A DNA stretch of 64,000 bases from Silvanigrella paludirubra. Its GTDB lineage: Bacteria > Bdellovibrionota_B > Oligoflexia > Silvanigrellales > Silvanigrellaceae. Numbering within the stretch: the stretch's first letter is position 1; each line of letters starts with the position of its first letter. Positions 17,697 through 27,511 of the stretch are shown one piece after another. The notes beneath the pieces are model-generated. The model saw only the letters and a program-made list of their open reading frames with translations, made no database searches and was not told the DNA's origin. The position numbers and the translations under genes were made by a program. Location: assembly GCF_009208775.1 (NCBI RefSeq), contig NZ_WFLM01000004.1, positions 496,001 to 560,000 on the forward strand, in the 5' to 3' direction.

Positions 17697-18350
17697 TTAT
17701 ATTGTTCCGTAGATTCTGTCCCCTGCATCGCCAAGACCAGGAAGAAGATAGCCTTTTTCATCCATAGATCTTTCTACAGATAAACAATAGACAGATACAT
17801 CAGGATGCGTTTCTTGCAAAATTTCTAAACCTTCTGGTGAGGCAAGTAAGCAGTGAAAACGAATTTCATTTACACCATATTGTTTTAATCTATCAATAGC
17901 GGCAACGACGGTTGCCCCTGTAGCGAGTAAAGGGTCGAGTAAAAATATTTTATTTCTTTCAATGTCATTAGGTAATCTAAAGTAATACTCTACGGTATTA
18001 TTTAAAAATTTATCGCGATATATTCCTATATGACCAACCTTTGAGTGTGGAAACATCTGCATAAATCCATCAAGCATACCCATACCTGCTCTCATTACCC
18101 CAACGATAGTAACATCTTCATAAATAAACGGGCTTTCCATTTTTTCGAATGGAGTTTCTATCATAAAATTTTTTACTTTTAGATCTCGGGAACTTTCATA
18201 GGCCATAAGACGACTGACTTCACTAAGGAGTCTTCTAAAATCGCCACTATTGGTTTCTTTTTTTCTCAGAATAGATAAAGAATGAGCAAGTAAAGGATGT
18301 TGAAGAATATGAATATTTTTGTGATCATTTTTTAATAAATGTTTCGGCAT
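17697..18350 (-). CDS. upp: Uracil phosphoribosyltransferase
   Basis: A 217-residue enzyme that makes UMP from uracil and PRPP. VGVMRAGMGMLDG (near residue 85), the PRPP loop FLLDPLLATGATVVAAIDRL and the C-terminal uracil-binding PGLGDAGDRIYGT are characteristic. The start is preceded by AAAGGAATTAAA. It is the first gene of an upp-udk pair. Confidence 0.96.
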   Translation of the reverse strand: MPKHLLKNDHKNIHILQHPLLAHSLSILRKKETNSGDFRRLLSEVSRLMAYESSRDLKVKNFMIETPFEKMESPFIYEDVTIVGVMRAGMGMLDGFMQMFPHSKVGHIGIYRDKFLNNTVEYYFRLPNDIERNKIFLLDPLLATGATVVAAIDRLKQYGVNEIRFHCLLASPEGLEILQETHPDVSVYCLSVERSMDEKGYLLPGLGDAGDRIYGTI

Positions 18351-18764
18351 TTTAATTCCTTTAATTTTTTAATATAATGAAGATTTAAATTTTAACTTAA
18401 CATGTTAAACTAAACTATAAAAGTTTTTTTAGAAAAATTATTTTCATTTTATTGAATTCGTTTTTTAATTATACTTTATCAAGTGATACAAATAATAAGA
18501 TAAATTCTATCATATTATTTGGTAAAATTGTTATCTTTAAATAATATTTTTAAATTTTGAATAGGGAAAAGAGTTGGTTGAATTTGAAAATAATAGATAC
18601 TCAATAAAAATAAGATTGACTAATAAGCTAAAAGGAATTTTATTGGATTATGATAAAATGAATTATATTTTAATCTAAATTAGAATTATTAAATTTAATA
18701 AAATTTTCCTCATAATATTAATTATTTGAAAAGGTATTTTTTCTTTTTATAGATAGATATAAAA
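18351..18764. other. AT-rich upstream region of upp, no gene seen
   Basis: About 410 bases between the upp start and the terminator of the next minus-strand gene. It is nearly all A/T, with no open frame carrying a ribosome-binding site. It must hold the upp promoter, but I cannot pick a -35/-10 pair with confidence. Confidence 0.5.
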
Positions 18765-18796
18765 AAGAAGAAATAATAGAATTATTATTTCTTCTT
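18765..18796 (-). terminator. Intrinsic terminator of the lipoprotein gene at 18820-20169
   Basis: AAGAAGAAATAATA pairs perfectly over 14 bp with TATTATTTCTTCTT around a GAAT tetraloop. On the minus strand it is followed by a U-rich run and lies 24 bases past the stop of the lipoprotein gene. Confidence 0.85.
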
Positions 18797-18819
18797 AAAA
18801 ATAAATTTATAAGAAATTT

Positions 18820-20169
18820 TTATTTAAAAGCAACGCTTTTAAATGCTTTTTTGCTCATAATTGATACATTACTTCCATCTGAAGTTAAAGTTGAAACTGG
18901 GCTAAAAATATAGCTACAGTACCCAGCAATATTAGCTTCAATAGTATCTTTATTTGTTCCATTAATTCCTGTATTTGTTAAATCAATAAATGAGCAGCTA
19001 GTTCCTGCCATTTTGTAATTTTTTGCATCTACACCACTAGTGTCTGAACCAAACATAAATAATCTATTATTAAATACAATAGAATTAATATTAACTGAAT
19101 CCATAAAATATTTGTTTTCAAAATAAACTGCATCATCAATTTTAACAGCATTTTTGTAAGTTTCTTTTTCTATATCATATGATGCTACATAACCACTATG
19201 CATTTGAACAATTCTATTATTTAAAATAGCAATTGAATATGGACTTGCATCAATTCCGGTGTTTAATGAGCCGCTAACAGGAGAAGAGCAATTTAAATCG
19301 CTTCCAAATTGAGGAATGGAACATTTTAAAAAGTTTCTTTTATCTGCTCCTTGGGAAACATAAATAGTACCAAGTTTATTAATATCAAAACTTACAGAAG
19401 GTTTTTTGATATAAGGAAATAAATCACTTTCTGGTATTGTATAATCTTTACATCCTGAAATAGATGAATCTAATGGATTAACCTTTAATCCATTTGTTTT
19501 ATCTATTGAACAACTTCTAATAATATCTCTATCACCAACTTTATTTTTAGCTAATATTAATAAATTATTTTGAAAAATTTTAGAATTTTTGTATTTTAAC
19601 ATATCAAAATTTGAATTATTTAATTTGGTGTATTGGCAATTTCCAAGATCTCCTGAATTATCAATATCACACTGAGTTACTATTCCTGCAGTATTATTTG
19701 TAATTGTTCCAACACCACTTTTGTGTTCATATGCTCCAAGAATAAATGCTTTATTTTCATTAATTAAAATATCTCTTGGTTTGAATTTATCTGTTATAGA
19801 AGCTTTATTTTCAATTGATGTTAAATCTTCGCATTGTCCTGAAATCTTCATATTCTCAGTATCTTTTATACCGCATTTTGTAACTATTGCTTCTGACTTG
19901 GTATCATCTGCACCTAAGAAATAGGCAAAGTTAACTGGGATTACTTTATCTTTTATTGGCTTAAACTTATCATCCTGAACAACTTCTTCAGAATTGTTAT
20001 TATTAGCAATGAGTTCTTGAATTTTTTTATATAATTCATTTATTTCATCACTTGTAGCTTGATTAGAACTTGGTGTTTCTGATTTAGAATCTCCTTTATT
20101 ACAAGATGCTAAAACGAGTGCTGATCCTAAAGTAACAGCAATTAAAACTTTTGAACGAACTGATTTCAT
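18820..20169 (-). CDS. Lipoprotein of unknown function, possibly repeat/propeller fold
   Basis: A 449-residue lipoprotein. The ATG at 20169 (MKSVRSK) follows TAGGAG at 8 bases; an in-frame ATG at 20214 would add a non-signal extension and is less likely. The signal peptide ends in the lipobox VLASC. After a short helical linker, the protein is built of repeated units with pairs of cysteines and segments such as IVTKCGIKDTENMKISGQCEDL, IVTQCDIDNSGDLGNCQYT and RSCSIDKTNGLKVNP: each begins with a Cys in a strand and ends with a Cys about 15 residues later. This suggests a disulfide-stapled beta-propeller-like repeat. I recognise no named family. Confidence 0.7.
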   Translation of the reverse strand: MKSVRSKVLIAVTLGSALVLASCNKGDSKSETPSSNQATSDEINELYKKIQELIANNNNSEEVVQDDKFKPIKDKVIPVNFAYFLGADDTKSEAIVTKCGIKDTENMKISGQCEDLTSIENKASITDKFKPRDILINENKAFILGAYEHKSGVGTITNNTAGIVTQCDIDNSGDLGNCQYTKLNNSNFDMLKYKNSKIFQNNLLILAKNKVGDRDIIRSCSIDKTNGLKVNPLDSSISGCKDYTIPESDLFPYIKKPSVSFDINKLGTIYVSQGADKRNFLKCSIPQFGSDLNCSSPVSGSLNTGIDASPYSIAILNNRIVQMHSGYVASYDIEKETYKNAVKIDDAVYFENKYFMDSVNINSIVFNNRLFMFGSDTSGVDAKNYKMAGTSCSFIDLTNTGINGTNKDTIEANIAGYCSYIFSPVSTLTSDGSNVSIMSKKAFKSVAFK

Positions 20170-20633
20170 GTAACATTCTCCTAGGAGTTTAAGAAATATA
20201 AGAACTTTAAACATTAAAATTCTTATGAATTAAAATTGATGTAATTCCTTTACAGCAAGAATTTAATTATCATCAAAAATTTTTTATGTATATTAATTTT
20301 ATTTTTTTAAAAACACTTTTGATTTTAATTATTTAAGTTACTTTGATTTTTTATTGTTATATAATATATTGAAATTATTAATTAAAATATGGTATTATTT
20401 TATAATATTTTACTTTATTTTAGATTAAGAAAATGAAATATTTTATAATATAAAATTTCAAATATAACTTTTTCATTACAAATTAATTTCTTAACTTTTA
20501 TTATAGATAACAATTCTTTCATTTAAAATTCAGTCTTAATATATAAATATTGATTTAGGTTAAATATGTTAATTTATCTCTAATTTTTAATTAGAGTTTA
20601 AATATTTAAAAATATTTAATTTAGTCGGAAAAA
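20170..20633. other. AT-rich divergent intergenic region, no gene seen
   Basis: About 460 bases between the divergent lipoprotein and protease genes. It is low-complexity A/T, including short self-complementary stretches such as ATATTTTATAATATAAAAT. No open frame or RNA gene is visible; it should contain promoters for both flanking genes. Confidence 0.5.
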
Positions 20634-21620
20634 ATGAAAAATATATTAATCTCTTTCTTAGTTTTATTATTAATTTATAGCTGTAAATCTGAAGAATCAA
20701 TTAATACTAGAACAAAAAATAAATGTGATACTTCTTTATTTTCGAATTCAAATCGAATTTATGATGGATGTAATATAGATGAAAATTTTGAAAATACGTA
20801 TTTAGAATCAAAATCAGTTGTTTCTGTTCACTCTAGTGGTTCTCTTTGCACAGGAACATTTATTGGAGATAATACTATTATTACTGCTGCTCATTGTTTT
20901 AATATGGATAAAATTAAAAATCAAAGTGAATTTGCATCTATATATAATGGTCTAGTGCATTCATTTAATGGAAATGAGAGTCAAGATAATTATTCAAGAA
21001 TTACAAAAATTAAAATTCATCCTTATTTCCTCGAAAATTGTTCTAATCCAAATAAAACATTTTGTAACTTTGCTGATTTAGCTATTTTAAAAACGGAAAA
21101 AAGTGTTCAGCAATTAAATGGATTTAAAGCCAAAATCACAAGAAATCTATCAGATAGTGAAATGGTTACTTTTATAGGGTATGGAAAATTTAACGATCAT
21201 GATACATCTTCACAAAGAACAAAAAGATGGGGTATTTCTTTTTTATATCTGCTTGACGATTCTAATTTCATATCCTTATTATCAGGTCTTTTTTTGCAAA
21301 ATGTTTCATCAAAACAGGAATATTTTAATTCAATGAAAATAAAATTAGATTTTGATAGGAATCAAAATCTAAAAAATGGTTATTTGTTTTCGGAAGGATT
21401 AGAAAATGAAAATGGAGTTTGTCAAGGAGATTCGGGTGGTCCTGTTTTTGTAAAAAGAGGTAATGAATTTATGTTATCAGGAGTTATTCATGCAACTCTT
21501 GGAAACTCTAATGTGGATATATGCAAAAACAAAAAAGGAATGCATATGAAAATTGGATCCTATTTAAATTGGATTCAACAAGAGGCTATAAATAATGGAG
21601 ATTCGATTTCCTTATTTTAA
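20634..21620 (+). CDS. Trypsin-like serine protease, lipoprotein
   Basis: A 328-residue chymotrypsin-fold (S1) protease. The signal peptide ends in a lipobox (LLLIYSC, Cys17). The triad is complete: His87 in TIITAAHCF, Asp148 in FADLAIL and Ser267 in CQGDSGGPVFV. Cys pairs flank the His and Ser loops as in trypsins. The IYDG sequence after a pro-region resembles the zymogen activation site (IVGG) of eukaryotic-like trypsins, so it may be made as a proenzyme. It is followed by a small Cys-rich lipoprotein in the same direction. Such proteases are common among predatory Bdellovibrionota; the substrate is unknown. Confidence 0.92.
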   Translation: MKNILISFLVLLLIYSCKSEESINTRTKNKCDTSLFSNSNRIYDGCNIDENFENTYLESKSVVSVHSSGSLCTGTFIGDNTIITAAHCFNMDKIKNQSEFASIYNGLVHSFNGNESQDNYSRITKIKIHPYFLENCSNPNKTFCNFADLAILKTEKSVQQLNGFKAKITRNLSDSEMVTFIGYGKFNDHDTSSQRTKRWGISFLYLLDDSNFISLLSGLFLQNVSSKQEYFNSMKIKLDFDRNQNLKNGYLFSEGLENENGVCQGDSGGPVFVKRGNEFMLSGVIHATLGNSNVDICKNKKGMHMKIGSYLNWIQQEAINNGDSISLF

Positions 21621-21688
21621 TTTTATTATAAAATAATTGAACTTTATATTTGAATATTATATATCTTTTATGCAAAAGGAGGATTTCT

Positions 21689-21994
21689 ATGAAAGTGAAA
21701 GTTACTTTATCTTGTTTATTTTTCTTGCTATTAATTATTGGGTGTTCAAAGACAGATCAAAGTAATAGTTCAAGTAATAATTACTATTATAATAGTTGGT
21801 CATGCTTGAATGGAACTGCTTGTATAAATACATTAGGTCACAATACTGGATCTGCTGGGCCTTTTTGTTCCTTTAGTTCTTGTCAAAGTTGGGCAGCAAC
21901 AAATGTACAAATATATTCCAATAATTCGTCCTATTGTGGTCAAAGTGCAAATTATACAATTTATTATCAACCGACATCTGCTTCATGTATATAG
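21689..21994 (+). CDS. Small Cys-rich lipoprotein, unknown
   Basis: A 101-residue lipoprotein whose ATG at 21689 follows a strong AAAGGAGG. The lipobox is LLIIGC. The mature part is short, rich in Ser/Asn/Tyr and has six cysteines (SWSCLNGTACINTLG, PFCSFSSCQSW, SYCGQSANY, ASCI), likely paired in disulfides. It lies 68 bases after the trypsin-like protease gene. I recognise no family; a small surface or inhibitor-like domain is possible but unsupported. Confidence 0.65.
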   Translation: MKVKVTLSCLFFLLLIIGCSKTDQSNSSSNNYYYNSWSCLNGTACINTLGHNTGSAGPFCSFSSCQSWAATNVQIYSNNSSYCGQSANYTIYYQPTSASCI

Positions 21995-22016
21995 GCATAA
22001 ATTATTTTTATTTCAA

Positions 22017-23489
22017 TTAAGAAATATTTAACGAATTAGGAAAATATAAAATAAAACTAGTCCCTTCTCCTAAATTGCTTTCAATATTTATAGATCCATC
22101 ATGTAACAGCATCATGTTTTTTACCATAGATAAACCAAGACCAAGGTTTTTTTGATTAGAACTTCTCATATTATTTACTCTATAAAGACGATCAAAAATA
22201 AATGAAATATGTTTTTTATCTATCCCTATTCCAGTATCAGAAACTGTTATTTTAAGATCATGATTATTACCTTCTACTTTTACATGGACTTTACCATTTT
22301 GTTTGTTATATTGAATTGCATTAGATATTAAGTTACTTATAATTCGTGTAAATAATATTTTATCTAAATTTACGTCCCATACTTTTGGGCATTCAAGAGT
22401 CAACATAATATTTTTTTCAAAAGCGAAAGCTTCATATAATTCTATTAGTTTATTTAAATCATGAAAAAGATTAAAATGAGTTCGTTGAATAATAATATCT
22501 TTTTTTTCTGTTCTTGCTAAAAAAGTTAAACTATCAATTATTTCTGTAAGTCTAAAACATTCTTCTAAATTAGACTCCAAAATCTCTTCGTATTCTTTAT
22601 TTGATCTCTTTCTTTGTAAAGAAACTTCAATTTCTCCTTTTAAATTATTTACAGGTGTTCTTAGCTCATGAGCAATGTCTTCGGAAAATTGAGACAGCCT
22701 TTGAAAAGATTCTTCCAGTTTGTTTAATATAGAGTTAAAAGAGTTTTTAATTATCACAAGATCTCTTGGGATCCATTGAACTTGAATTCGTTTTTGTAAA
22801 TTATTTGAATCTATTTCTTTAATATCTTTAACTATATTTTCAACAGGTAATAATATTATTTTTAAAATAAAAATGGAAATTGATAATAGTAAAATTAAAA
22901 TTATTAAACTCGAATAAACTATTTTATCTTTAAGATTTAATTGTTTATTTATAAGTCGAGTTCTTTCTGCTAAAACTTTATATTTATAGTTATTTCCACT
23001 AATATTTATATTTTTTTCAACATAGTAATAATAATATGGACCTAGTTTTTTAATAGAAACAAAATTATCAGGTTTAATTGGAATAAGTTTGTTTTCTAAT
23101 TCTAATTTATGAATTAAAGTGTCTATTTTATTATCATAATAAATGATTTTATTTTTGGATAAGTCTTCAATGCTTATTAATCTAGGTTCAATTTTATTGA
23201 AAGAAGGATTTGTTTCATTAATAATACTTTCGTTTTTTGAAATATTATTTTCTGATATATAGTCAATGAAATCATTTATGCTCATTGATATTACTAATTC
23301 TTCGTAATTATTATTGTAATCTTTTGAAAAATAATTAAAAAAATACTGACTAGAAATAAATATAACAATACATGTTATAAAGTTCCATAAAATGAGAAGT
23401 ATGGATAAACTTAATCTATTTTTAAGAAAACGAGTAAAGTTGTTAAATGTATTCAAAAATTCCTCTTTATTTAAATTGATTGAATGCAA
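22017..23489 (-). CDS. Sensor histidine kinase, full-length
   Basis: A 490-residue inner-membrane kinase with two transmembrane segments (about 28-50 and 192-212) bounding a ~140-residue periplasmic sensor, then HAMP, HisKA (phospho-acceptor His274 in FSEDIAHELRTP) and a complete HATPase domain: N-box IISNLISNAIQYN (near 382-394), G1 DTGIGI (417-422), F-box FIFDRLYRV and G2 LGLGLSMV. It resembles heavy-metal sensor kinases of the CusS type in layout. Its start overlaps the end of a shorter paralogous kinase gene by 19 bases, and it is the third gene of a regulator-kinase-kinase set. Upstream of its ATG the ribosome-binding site is poor, so coupling is likely. Confidence 0.92.
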   Translation of the reverse strand: MHSINLNKEEFLNTFNNFTRFLKNRLSLSILLILWNFITCIVIFISSQYFFNYFSKDYNNNYEELVISMSINDFIDYISENNISKNESIINETNPSFNKIEPRLISIEDLSKNKIIYYDNKIDTLIHKLELENKLIPIKPDNFVSIKKLGPYYYYYVEKNINISGNNYKYKVLAERTRLINKQLNLKDKIVYSSLIILILLLSISIFILKIILLPVENIVKDIKEIDSNNLQKRIQVQWIPRDLVIIKNSFNSILNKLEESFQRLSQFSEDIAHELRTPVNNLKGEIEVSLQRKRSNKEYEEILESNLEECFRLTEIIDSLTFLARTEKKDIIIQRTHFNLFHDLNKLIELYEAFAFEKNIMLTLECPKVWDVNLDKILFTRIISNLISNAIQYNKQNGKVHVKVEGNNHDLKITVSDTGIGIDKKHISFIFDRLYRVNNMRSSNQKNLGLGLSMVKNMMLLHDGSINIESNLGEGTSFILYFPNSLNIS

Positions 23490-24235
23490 TTTGGGAAATT
23501 TAGAGTTACAGTTGTGCCTTTTTCGAATTCGCTTTGAATTGTTATTGTTCCTTTTTGTAATTCTATCAGATTTTTAACCATAGATAAGCCTAGTCCTAAA
23601 TTATTGTTTCTTTTGATATTTAAATTATTTACTCTGTACATTCTGTCAAAAATGTAAGGAAGATTTTTTTCTTCTGCAATAGGTTCAAATGGTTCAACTA
23701 AATAAGAAATTTCTTTCGAAATTGAAAAAGGATCTGGCTTAATTTGAATATCTTTTTTCTCTGTTTTGGCTAAAAAAGTTAGATTATCTATTAATTCATA
23801 AATTTTATTGCATTCTTCAAGATTAGAAATTAAAGTTTCTTTATATTCATTATTTGTCCTCTCCTTTTGAAGGGCAACTTCAATTTCTACTTTTAAACTA
23901 TGAAGTGGCGTTCTTAATTCATGTGAAACATCTTCAGAAAATTGATTTATTTTTTGAAAAGAATCATATAGACGTGATAAAATAATATTAAAGTTTTTCT
24001 TTATGATTAAGAGTTCTTTAGGAATCCATTTTACTTTAATTTTTTTATTTAAATTATTAGAGTTAATGTTATCTATTTCTTTGGCAAACTGCTCAATTGG
24101 TTTTAGAGTGAATTTTAAAATAATCAAAGATAAAGTTAAAATTATTATAAAAGATATCATGTACCATAATAAAAAAAGTCTTGATAGTGTTATGTTATTA
24201 TTAATAAATCTGTAAAAGGTTTTAAAAAAATCCAC
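23471..24235 (-). pseudogene. Internally deleted histidine kinase paralogue (open frame, no ATP-binding core)
   Basis: A 254-residue frame homologous to the kinase just downstream but with two in-frame gaps. The sensor domain is missing, so the two membrane segments are nearly joined (FLLWYMISFIIILTLSLIIL). HAMP and HisKA are intact (His105 in FSEDVSHELRTP). After AEEKNL (residue 192) it jumps to PYIFDRMYRVNN, skipping about 67 residues with the N-box and the DTGIGI G1 box. ATP binding is therefore lost, though the G2 box LGLGLSMV remains. No stop or frameshift is present, so it may be expressed as a phosphoacceptor/phosphatase-like or regulatory protein; a decaying duplicate is the simpler reading. 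Confidence 0.75.
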
Positions 24236-24244
24236 GAATTATCC

Positions 24245-24919
24245 TCAGCCACCATCAAACATATAGCCAATACCACGAACTGTTTTTATTAATTTTTTTT
24301 CAAATCCATCATCTATTTTAGAACGAAGTCTTTTAATTTGCATTTCAACTAAATTTTTTTGCACATTAAAATGAATATCCCAAATTTTTTCTAAAATTTC
24401 ATGGCGAGAAAGAACAATTTTATTATTTTGGGCAAGAAGCGAGAGAAGTTCAAATTCTTTCGGAGCTAGATCAATCACATTCCCATTTCGGGTTACTTTT
24501 TGATTGTTTAAATTGATTTCAAGGTCATGAAAAACTAAAATATTATTTTTTTTTGTTTTTTTTCTTCTTGTGATTGCTTTAATGCGAGCAACTAGCTCTG
24601 TAAATGTAAAAGGTTTGGTAAGATAATCATCTGCTCCTAAATTTAAACCTTTTACAATGTTATCGGTGTGATCTTTAGAGGTGAGCATAATGATGTTAGC
24701 ATGCTTTGTTTTTATCTCTTTTAATTTTTCTAGAATACTCCAGCCATCCATATTAGGTAACATCACATCCAATAAAATAATATCATAATTATTATTTTGA
24801 GCTTGAATGAAACCTTCAAAACCGTCGTGTTCTACATCAACAACATATCCCTTTTCTGTCAGGCCCTTTTTTAAAAAGGAAGCTGCCTTTTCGGCATCTT
24901 CAATAATTAAAACGCGCAT
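24245..24919 (-). CDS. OmpR-family response regulator
   Basis: A 224-residue two-domain regulator. The receiver has the acidic pair (IIEDAE), the phospho-acceptor Asp in DIILLDVMLPN, and KPF as the switch Lys. The C-terminal winged helix (about 130-224) ends with LIKTVRGIGYMFDGG as in OmpR/PhoB. It is the first gene of an operon with two kinases; 9 bases separate it from the deleted kinase. Its targets are not evident. Confidence 0.94.
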   Translation of the reverse strand: MRVLIIEDAEKAASFLKKGLTEKGYVVDVEHDGFEGFIQAQNNNYDIILLDVMLPNMDGWSILEKLKEIKTKHANIIMLTSKDHTDNIVKGLNLGADDYLTKPFTFTELVARIKAITRRKKTKKNNILVFHDLEINLNNQKVTRNGNVIDLAPKEFELLSLLAQNNKIVLSRHEILEKIWDIHFNVQKNLVEMQIKRLRSKIDDGFEKKLIKTVRGIGYMFDGG

Positions 24920-24940
24920 AAAAAGAGTGTCCTTATTTAA

Positions 24941-26077
24941 TTACTGATTTTGACTCCAATTTTGGATTTCAGTAACGATACTAACACACTCTTGTTCCGT
25001 AAGGTCAGGGTAAAGTGGCAATCTTAAGAGACGGGTAGAATATTCCTCAGTAATAGGAAGTTGGTTTCTTTTGTAACCTAATTTTTCTCCAGCTGGTGCA
25101 GAGTGAAGGGGGATATAATGAAATGTAGCTCCAATTCCTTTTTCTCTTAAGTAGCCCATTAATGAATTTCGAGATAATTCATTTTTTAATATGATATGAA
25201 ATAAATGATAATTCGAATCACAATCCTTAGAAAAATGAGGTAACTTTAAAATATTTTTTTCTTCTAAATGTTTTAATTGTTCTATATAATAATGATGAAT
25301 TTTGCCTCGTTTTTCGTTTAATTCATTCATAATATCAACTTCTGCAGATAATATAGCAGCTAGAGGTTCGGCAAGAATGTAACTAGAGCCTTTTGCAACC
25401 CATGTGTATTTATCCACTTGGCCACGTAAAAACTGAGCTCGATTTGTTCCTTTTTCTCTTATTATTTGTGCTTTATCAGCAAGGATATCATCGTTAGTAA
25501 TAAAAGCGCCGCCTTCACCACAAATTACATTTTTGGTATCGTGGAAACTTAATGTTCCCATATGTCCAATGGTACCTAAATATTTTTCTTTCCATTTTGC
25601 GCCTATACCGTGAGCAGCATCTTCTACAATTTTAATATTTTGAGGAGCACAAAGTTTTATTAACTTTTCCATATCACAACTGATTCCGGCATAGTGAACA
25701 GGAATTACTGCTTTTGTTCTATTTGTTATTTTTTTAGCAACATCATTCATGTCCATATTCATTGTATTGGGATCAATTTCACAAAAAACAGGTTTTAAAC
25801 CAGCTACTAAAACGGCATTTGCTGTTGATGTAAAAGTAAAAGAAGGTAAAATAACCTCATCATTTTCTTTGGCATCTAATAAAAGCATGGCTATTTCAAG
25901 AGCGTGAGTGCAAGAAGAAGTAAGTAAAACATGTTTTACATTTAATAATTTTTTTAATTTATCTTCGGTAGAATGACAAAAAAAGCCATCTCCAGATAAT
26001 TTTCCAGAGTTTAAAACTTGATTTATATTTTCAAAGACTTGTTTTGGGATATGAGGTTTTGATAAAGGTATTCTCAT
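24941..26077 (-). CDS. wecE: dTDP-4-amino-4,6-dideoxygalactose transaminase (WecE/RffA-like)
   Basis: A 378-residue PLP enzyme of the DegT/DnrJ/EryC1 sugar aminotransferase family. GSGKL-like start (LNSGKLSGDG), LLTSSCTHALE, SFTFTSTANAVL, PVHYAGISCDM, VEDAAHG, and the PLP-Lys region SFHDTKNVICGEGGA all match RffA. REKGTNRAQFLRGQVDKYTW is almost a signature of that group. It would make 4-amino-dideoxy sugar nucleotides for surface polysaccharide or flagellin glycans. The ATG at 26077 follows TTGGAG; a start 21 bases upstream overlaps the previous gene. It is co-directional with a glycosyltransferase one base upstream. Confidence 0.9.
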   Translation of the reverse strand: MRIPLSKPHIPKQVFENINQVLNSGKLSGDGFFCHSTEDKLKKLLNVKHVLLTSSCTHALEIAMLLLDAKENDEVILPSFTFTSTANAVLVAGLKPVFCEIDPNTMNMDMNDVAKKITNRTKAVIPVHYAGISCDMEKLIKLCAPQNIKIVEDAAHGIGAKWKEKYLGTIGHMGTLSFHDTKNVICGEGGAFITNDDILADKAQIIREKGTNRAQFLRGQVDKYTWVAKGSSYILAEPLAAILSAEVDIMNELNEKRGKIHHYYIEQLKHLEEKNILKLPHFSKDCDSNYHLFHIILKNELSRNSLMGYLREKGIGATFHYIPLHSAPAGEKLGYKRNQLPITEEYSTRLLRLPLYPDLTEQECVSIVTEIQNWSQNQ

Positions 26078-26078
26078 T

Positions 26079-27242
26079 TTATTTCTCCAATGTTTCACTG
26101 TATAGACTTTGTAATTTTGTTACTTTATTTTGCCAATTGTGTTCTGAAAAAACCCATTTTTTTGCATTTTCTCCATGTTCACATATTAATTTAGGGTTTT
26201 CAACATATTTAGTTATTGCATTGGCAATTTCTTTGGAGCTTCTTGGCTCAATTAAAAAACCTCGAATGTTATTTAAAACTTGTTCGGGGGTCCCGCCAGA
26301 ATTCGTTCCTATGACTGGCAATCCCATTGCCATGGCGTCGATAACAGATAAAGAATATGTTTCTTTATAGGTTCCCAAAACAAAAATATCCATGGCGTTT
26401 AAATAGGGGACAATATTTTTTTGAAATGGGATTAGCTGTATTTTATTTTCGGCTTCGGGAGATTTAATAAATTGTTTTAACCAATCATATAATTCTTTTG
26501 CTTGAGTTTCATAAACAGGCGTGCCGTCTGATGCCGTGTGGTGTAATGTAGGTTCTCCCATAATCCAAATTTTAATTTTTTGTTTGATTTCAGGTTTTAA
26601 ATGCAGGATAGATTCCGCAATTTCTTTTACTCCCTTTCCAGGATCAATACGGCACATGGTAGCAATAACATATTCATTATCACTTGTATTTAAGCTTTCT
26701 CTTATGTTTTTTCTGTCATTTAAATTTTTATTATAAAGCGATAAATCTCTTCCATAACGTAACAATTTTACTTGTTCTGGTAAAACAGGATAGTTTTTTC
26801 GAATGCGTTCATTTAAAATTTCTGATGAAGAAGTAATAGCTGTTACTTTGCTATATATAAATTTATGAATAATATCTTTTTTAGATGGGGCACTCATGTA
26901 TAAACTAAAAATTTGTTTTTTATCCTTTAAAAATAAAAGGGATAAAGAGCATAACCATACATCTTGTCTTGTGTGAGAATGAATAATTTGAAAATGATCG
27001 TATTTAATGATTTTTCGTAAATATTTTATATCAGAGAAACTAATGCGAGCCTGCTTAAAACCATAATATATTTTTATACCTAATTTTTGAGCTTCTTCAT
27101 CTATTTTTGAGCCTTTAATACAGTAAATAGCAGTATGAATTCCAGATTCCATTATTTTTTTTATCAATTGAATAGTGTAAAGCTCTAAACCACCAAACGC
27201 TTCCGAAGTATTGACGTGTAAAATAGAGATATTTTTTTGCAT
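26079..27242 (-). CDS. Family 4 (GT-B) glycosyltransferase
   Basis: A 387-residue glycosyltransferase. The N-terminal Rossmann half opens with ISILHVNTSEAFGGLELYTIQLIKKI, the acceptor-side Gly-rich loop. The C-terminal half has CRIDPGKGVKEIAESI and the nucleotide-sugar motif SLSVIDAMAMGLPVIGTNSGGTPEQV. The ATG at 27242 follows TTTTGGAAA; two earlier in-frame starts are weaker. With the adjacent aminotransferase it likely builds a surface glycan, or modifies flagellar protein given fliD across the intergenic region (inference). Confidence 0.88.
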   Translation of the reverse strand: MQKNISILHVNTSEAFGGLELYTIQLIKKIMESGIHTAIYCIKGSKIDEEAQKLGIKIYYGFKQARISFSDIKYLRKIIKYDHFQIIHSHTRQDVWLCSLSLLFLKDKKQIFSLYMSAPSKKDIIHKFIYSKVTAITSSSEILNERIRKNYPVLPEQVKLLRYGRDLSLYNKNLNDRKNIRESLNTSDNEYVIATMCRIDPGKGVKEIAESILHLKPEIKQKIKIWIMGEPTLHHTASDGTPVYETQAKELYDWLKQFIKSPEAENKIQLIPFQKNIVPYLNAMDIFVLGTYKETYSLSVIDAMAMGLPVIGTNSGGTPEQVLNNIRGFLIEPRSSKEIANAITKYVENPKLICEHGENAKKWVFSEHNWQNKVTKLQSLYSETLEK

Positions 27243-27275
27243 TATCATTTCCAAAATCTAAACAAAATTGCAGGT

Positions 27276-27302
27276 ATTTTCATAATATATTTTTATGAAA
27301 AT
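27276..27302. repeat. Inverted repeat in fliD/glycosyltransferase divergent region
   Basis: ATTTTCATAA and TTATGAAAAT form a 10-bp perfect inverted repeat with a 7-base spacer. It lies close to the glycosyltransferase start and about 210 bp before fliD. No U-tract follows; a regulator site is possible. Confidence 0.4.
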
Positions 27303-27511
27303 CATCAGTTTGCGATACTATAGAATATAGATATTGAATACAAGTATCTAAGGCAATTCCTTATTTATAAAAGAGTATCCATGAATCCGATTTGTATCTG
27401 AAAAGAGTAAAATTTGCTCAATTTAGATAAGAACTTGTCACAGGGTGCAAATCATAAACCGCATATAAAAGAATCTTCTGAAATAATCTACCACTAGGAG
27501 ATTATTAGACT

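Noticed and set aside
27430-27455. TTGTCACAGGGTGCAAA upstream of fliD resembles a sigma54 promoter
   Set aside because: The distance between the two conserved blocks is too short for the -24/-12 spacing.
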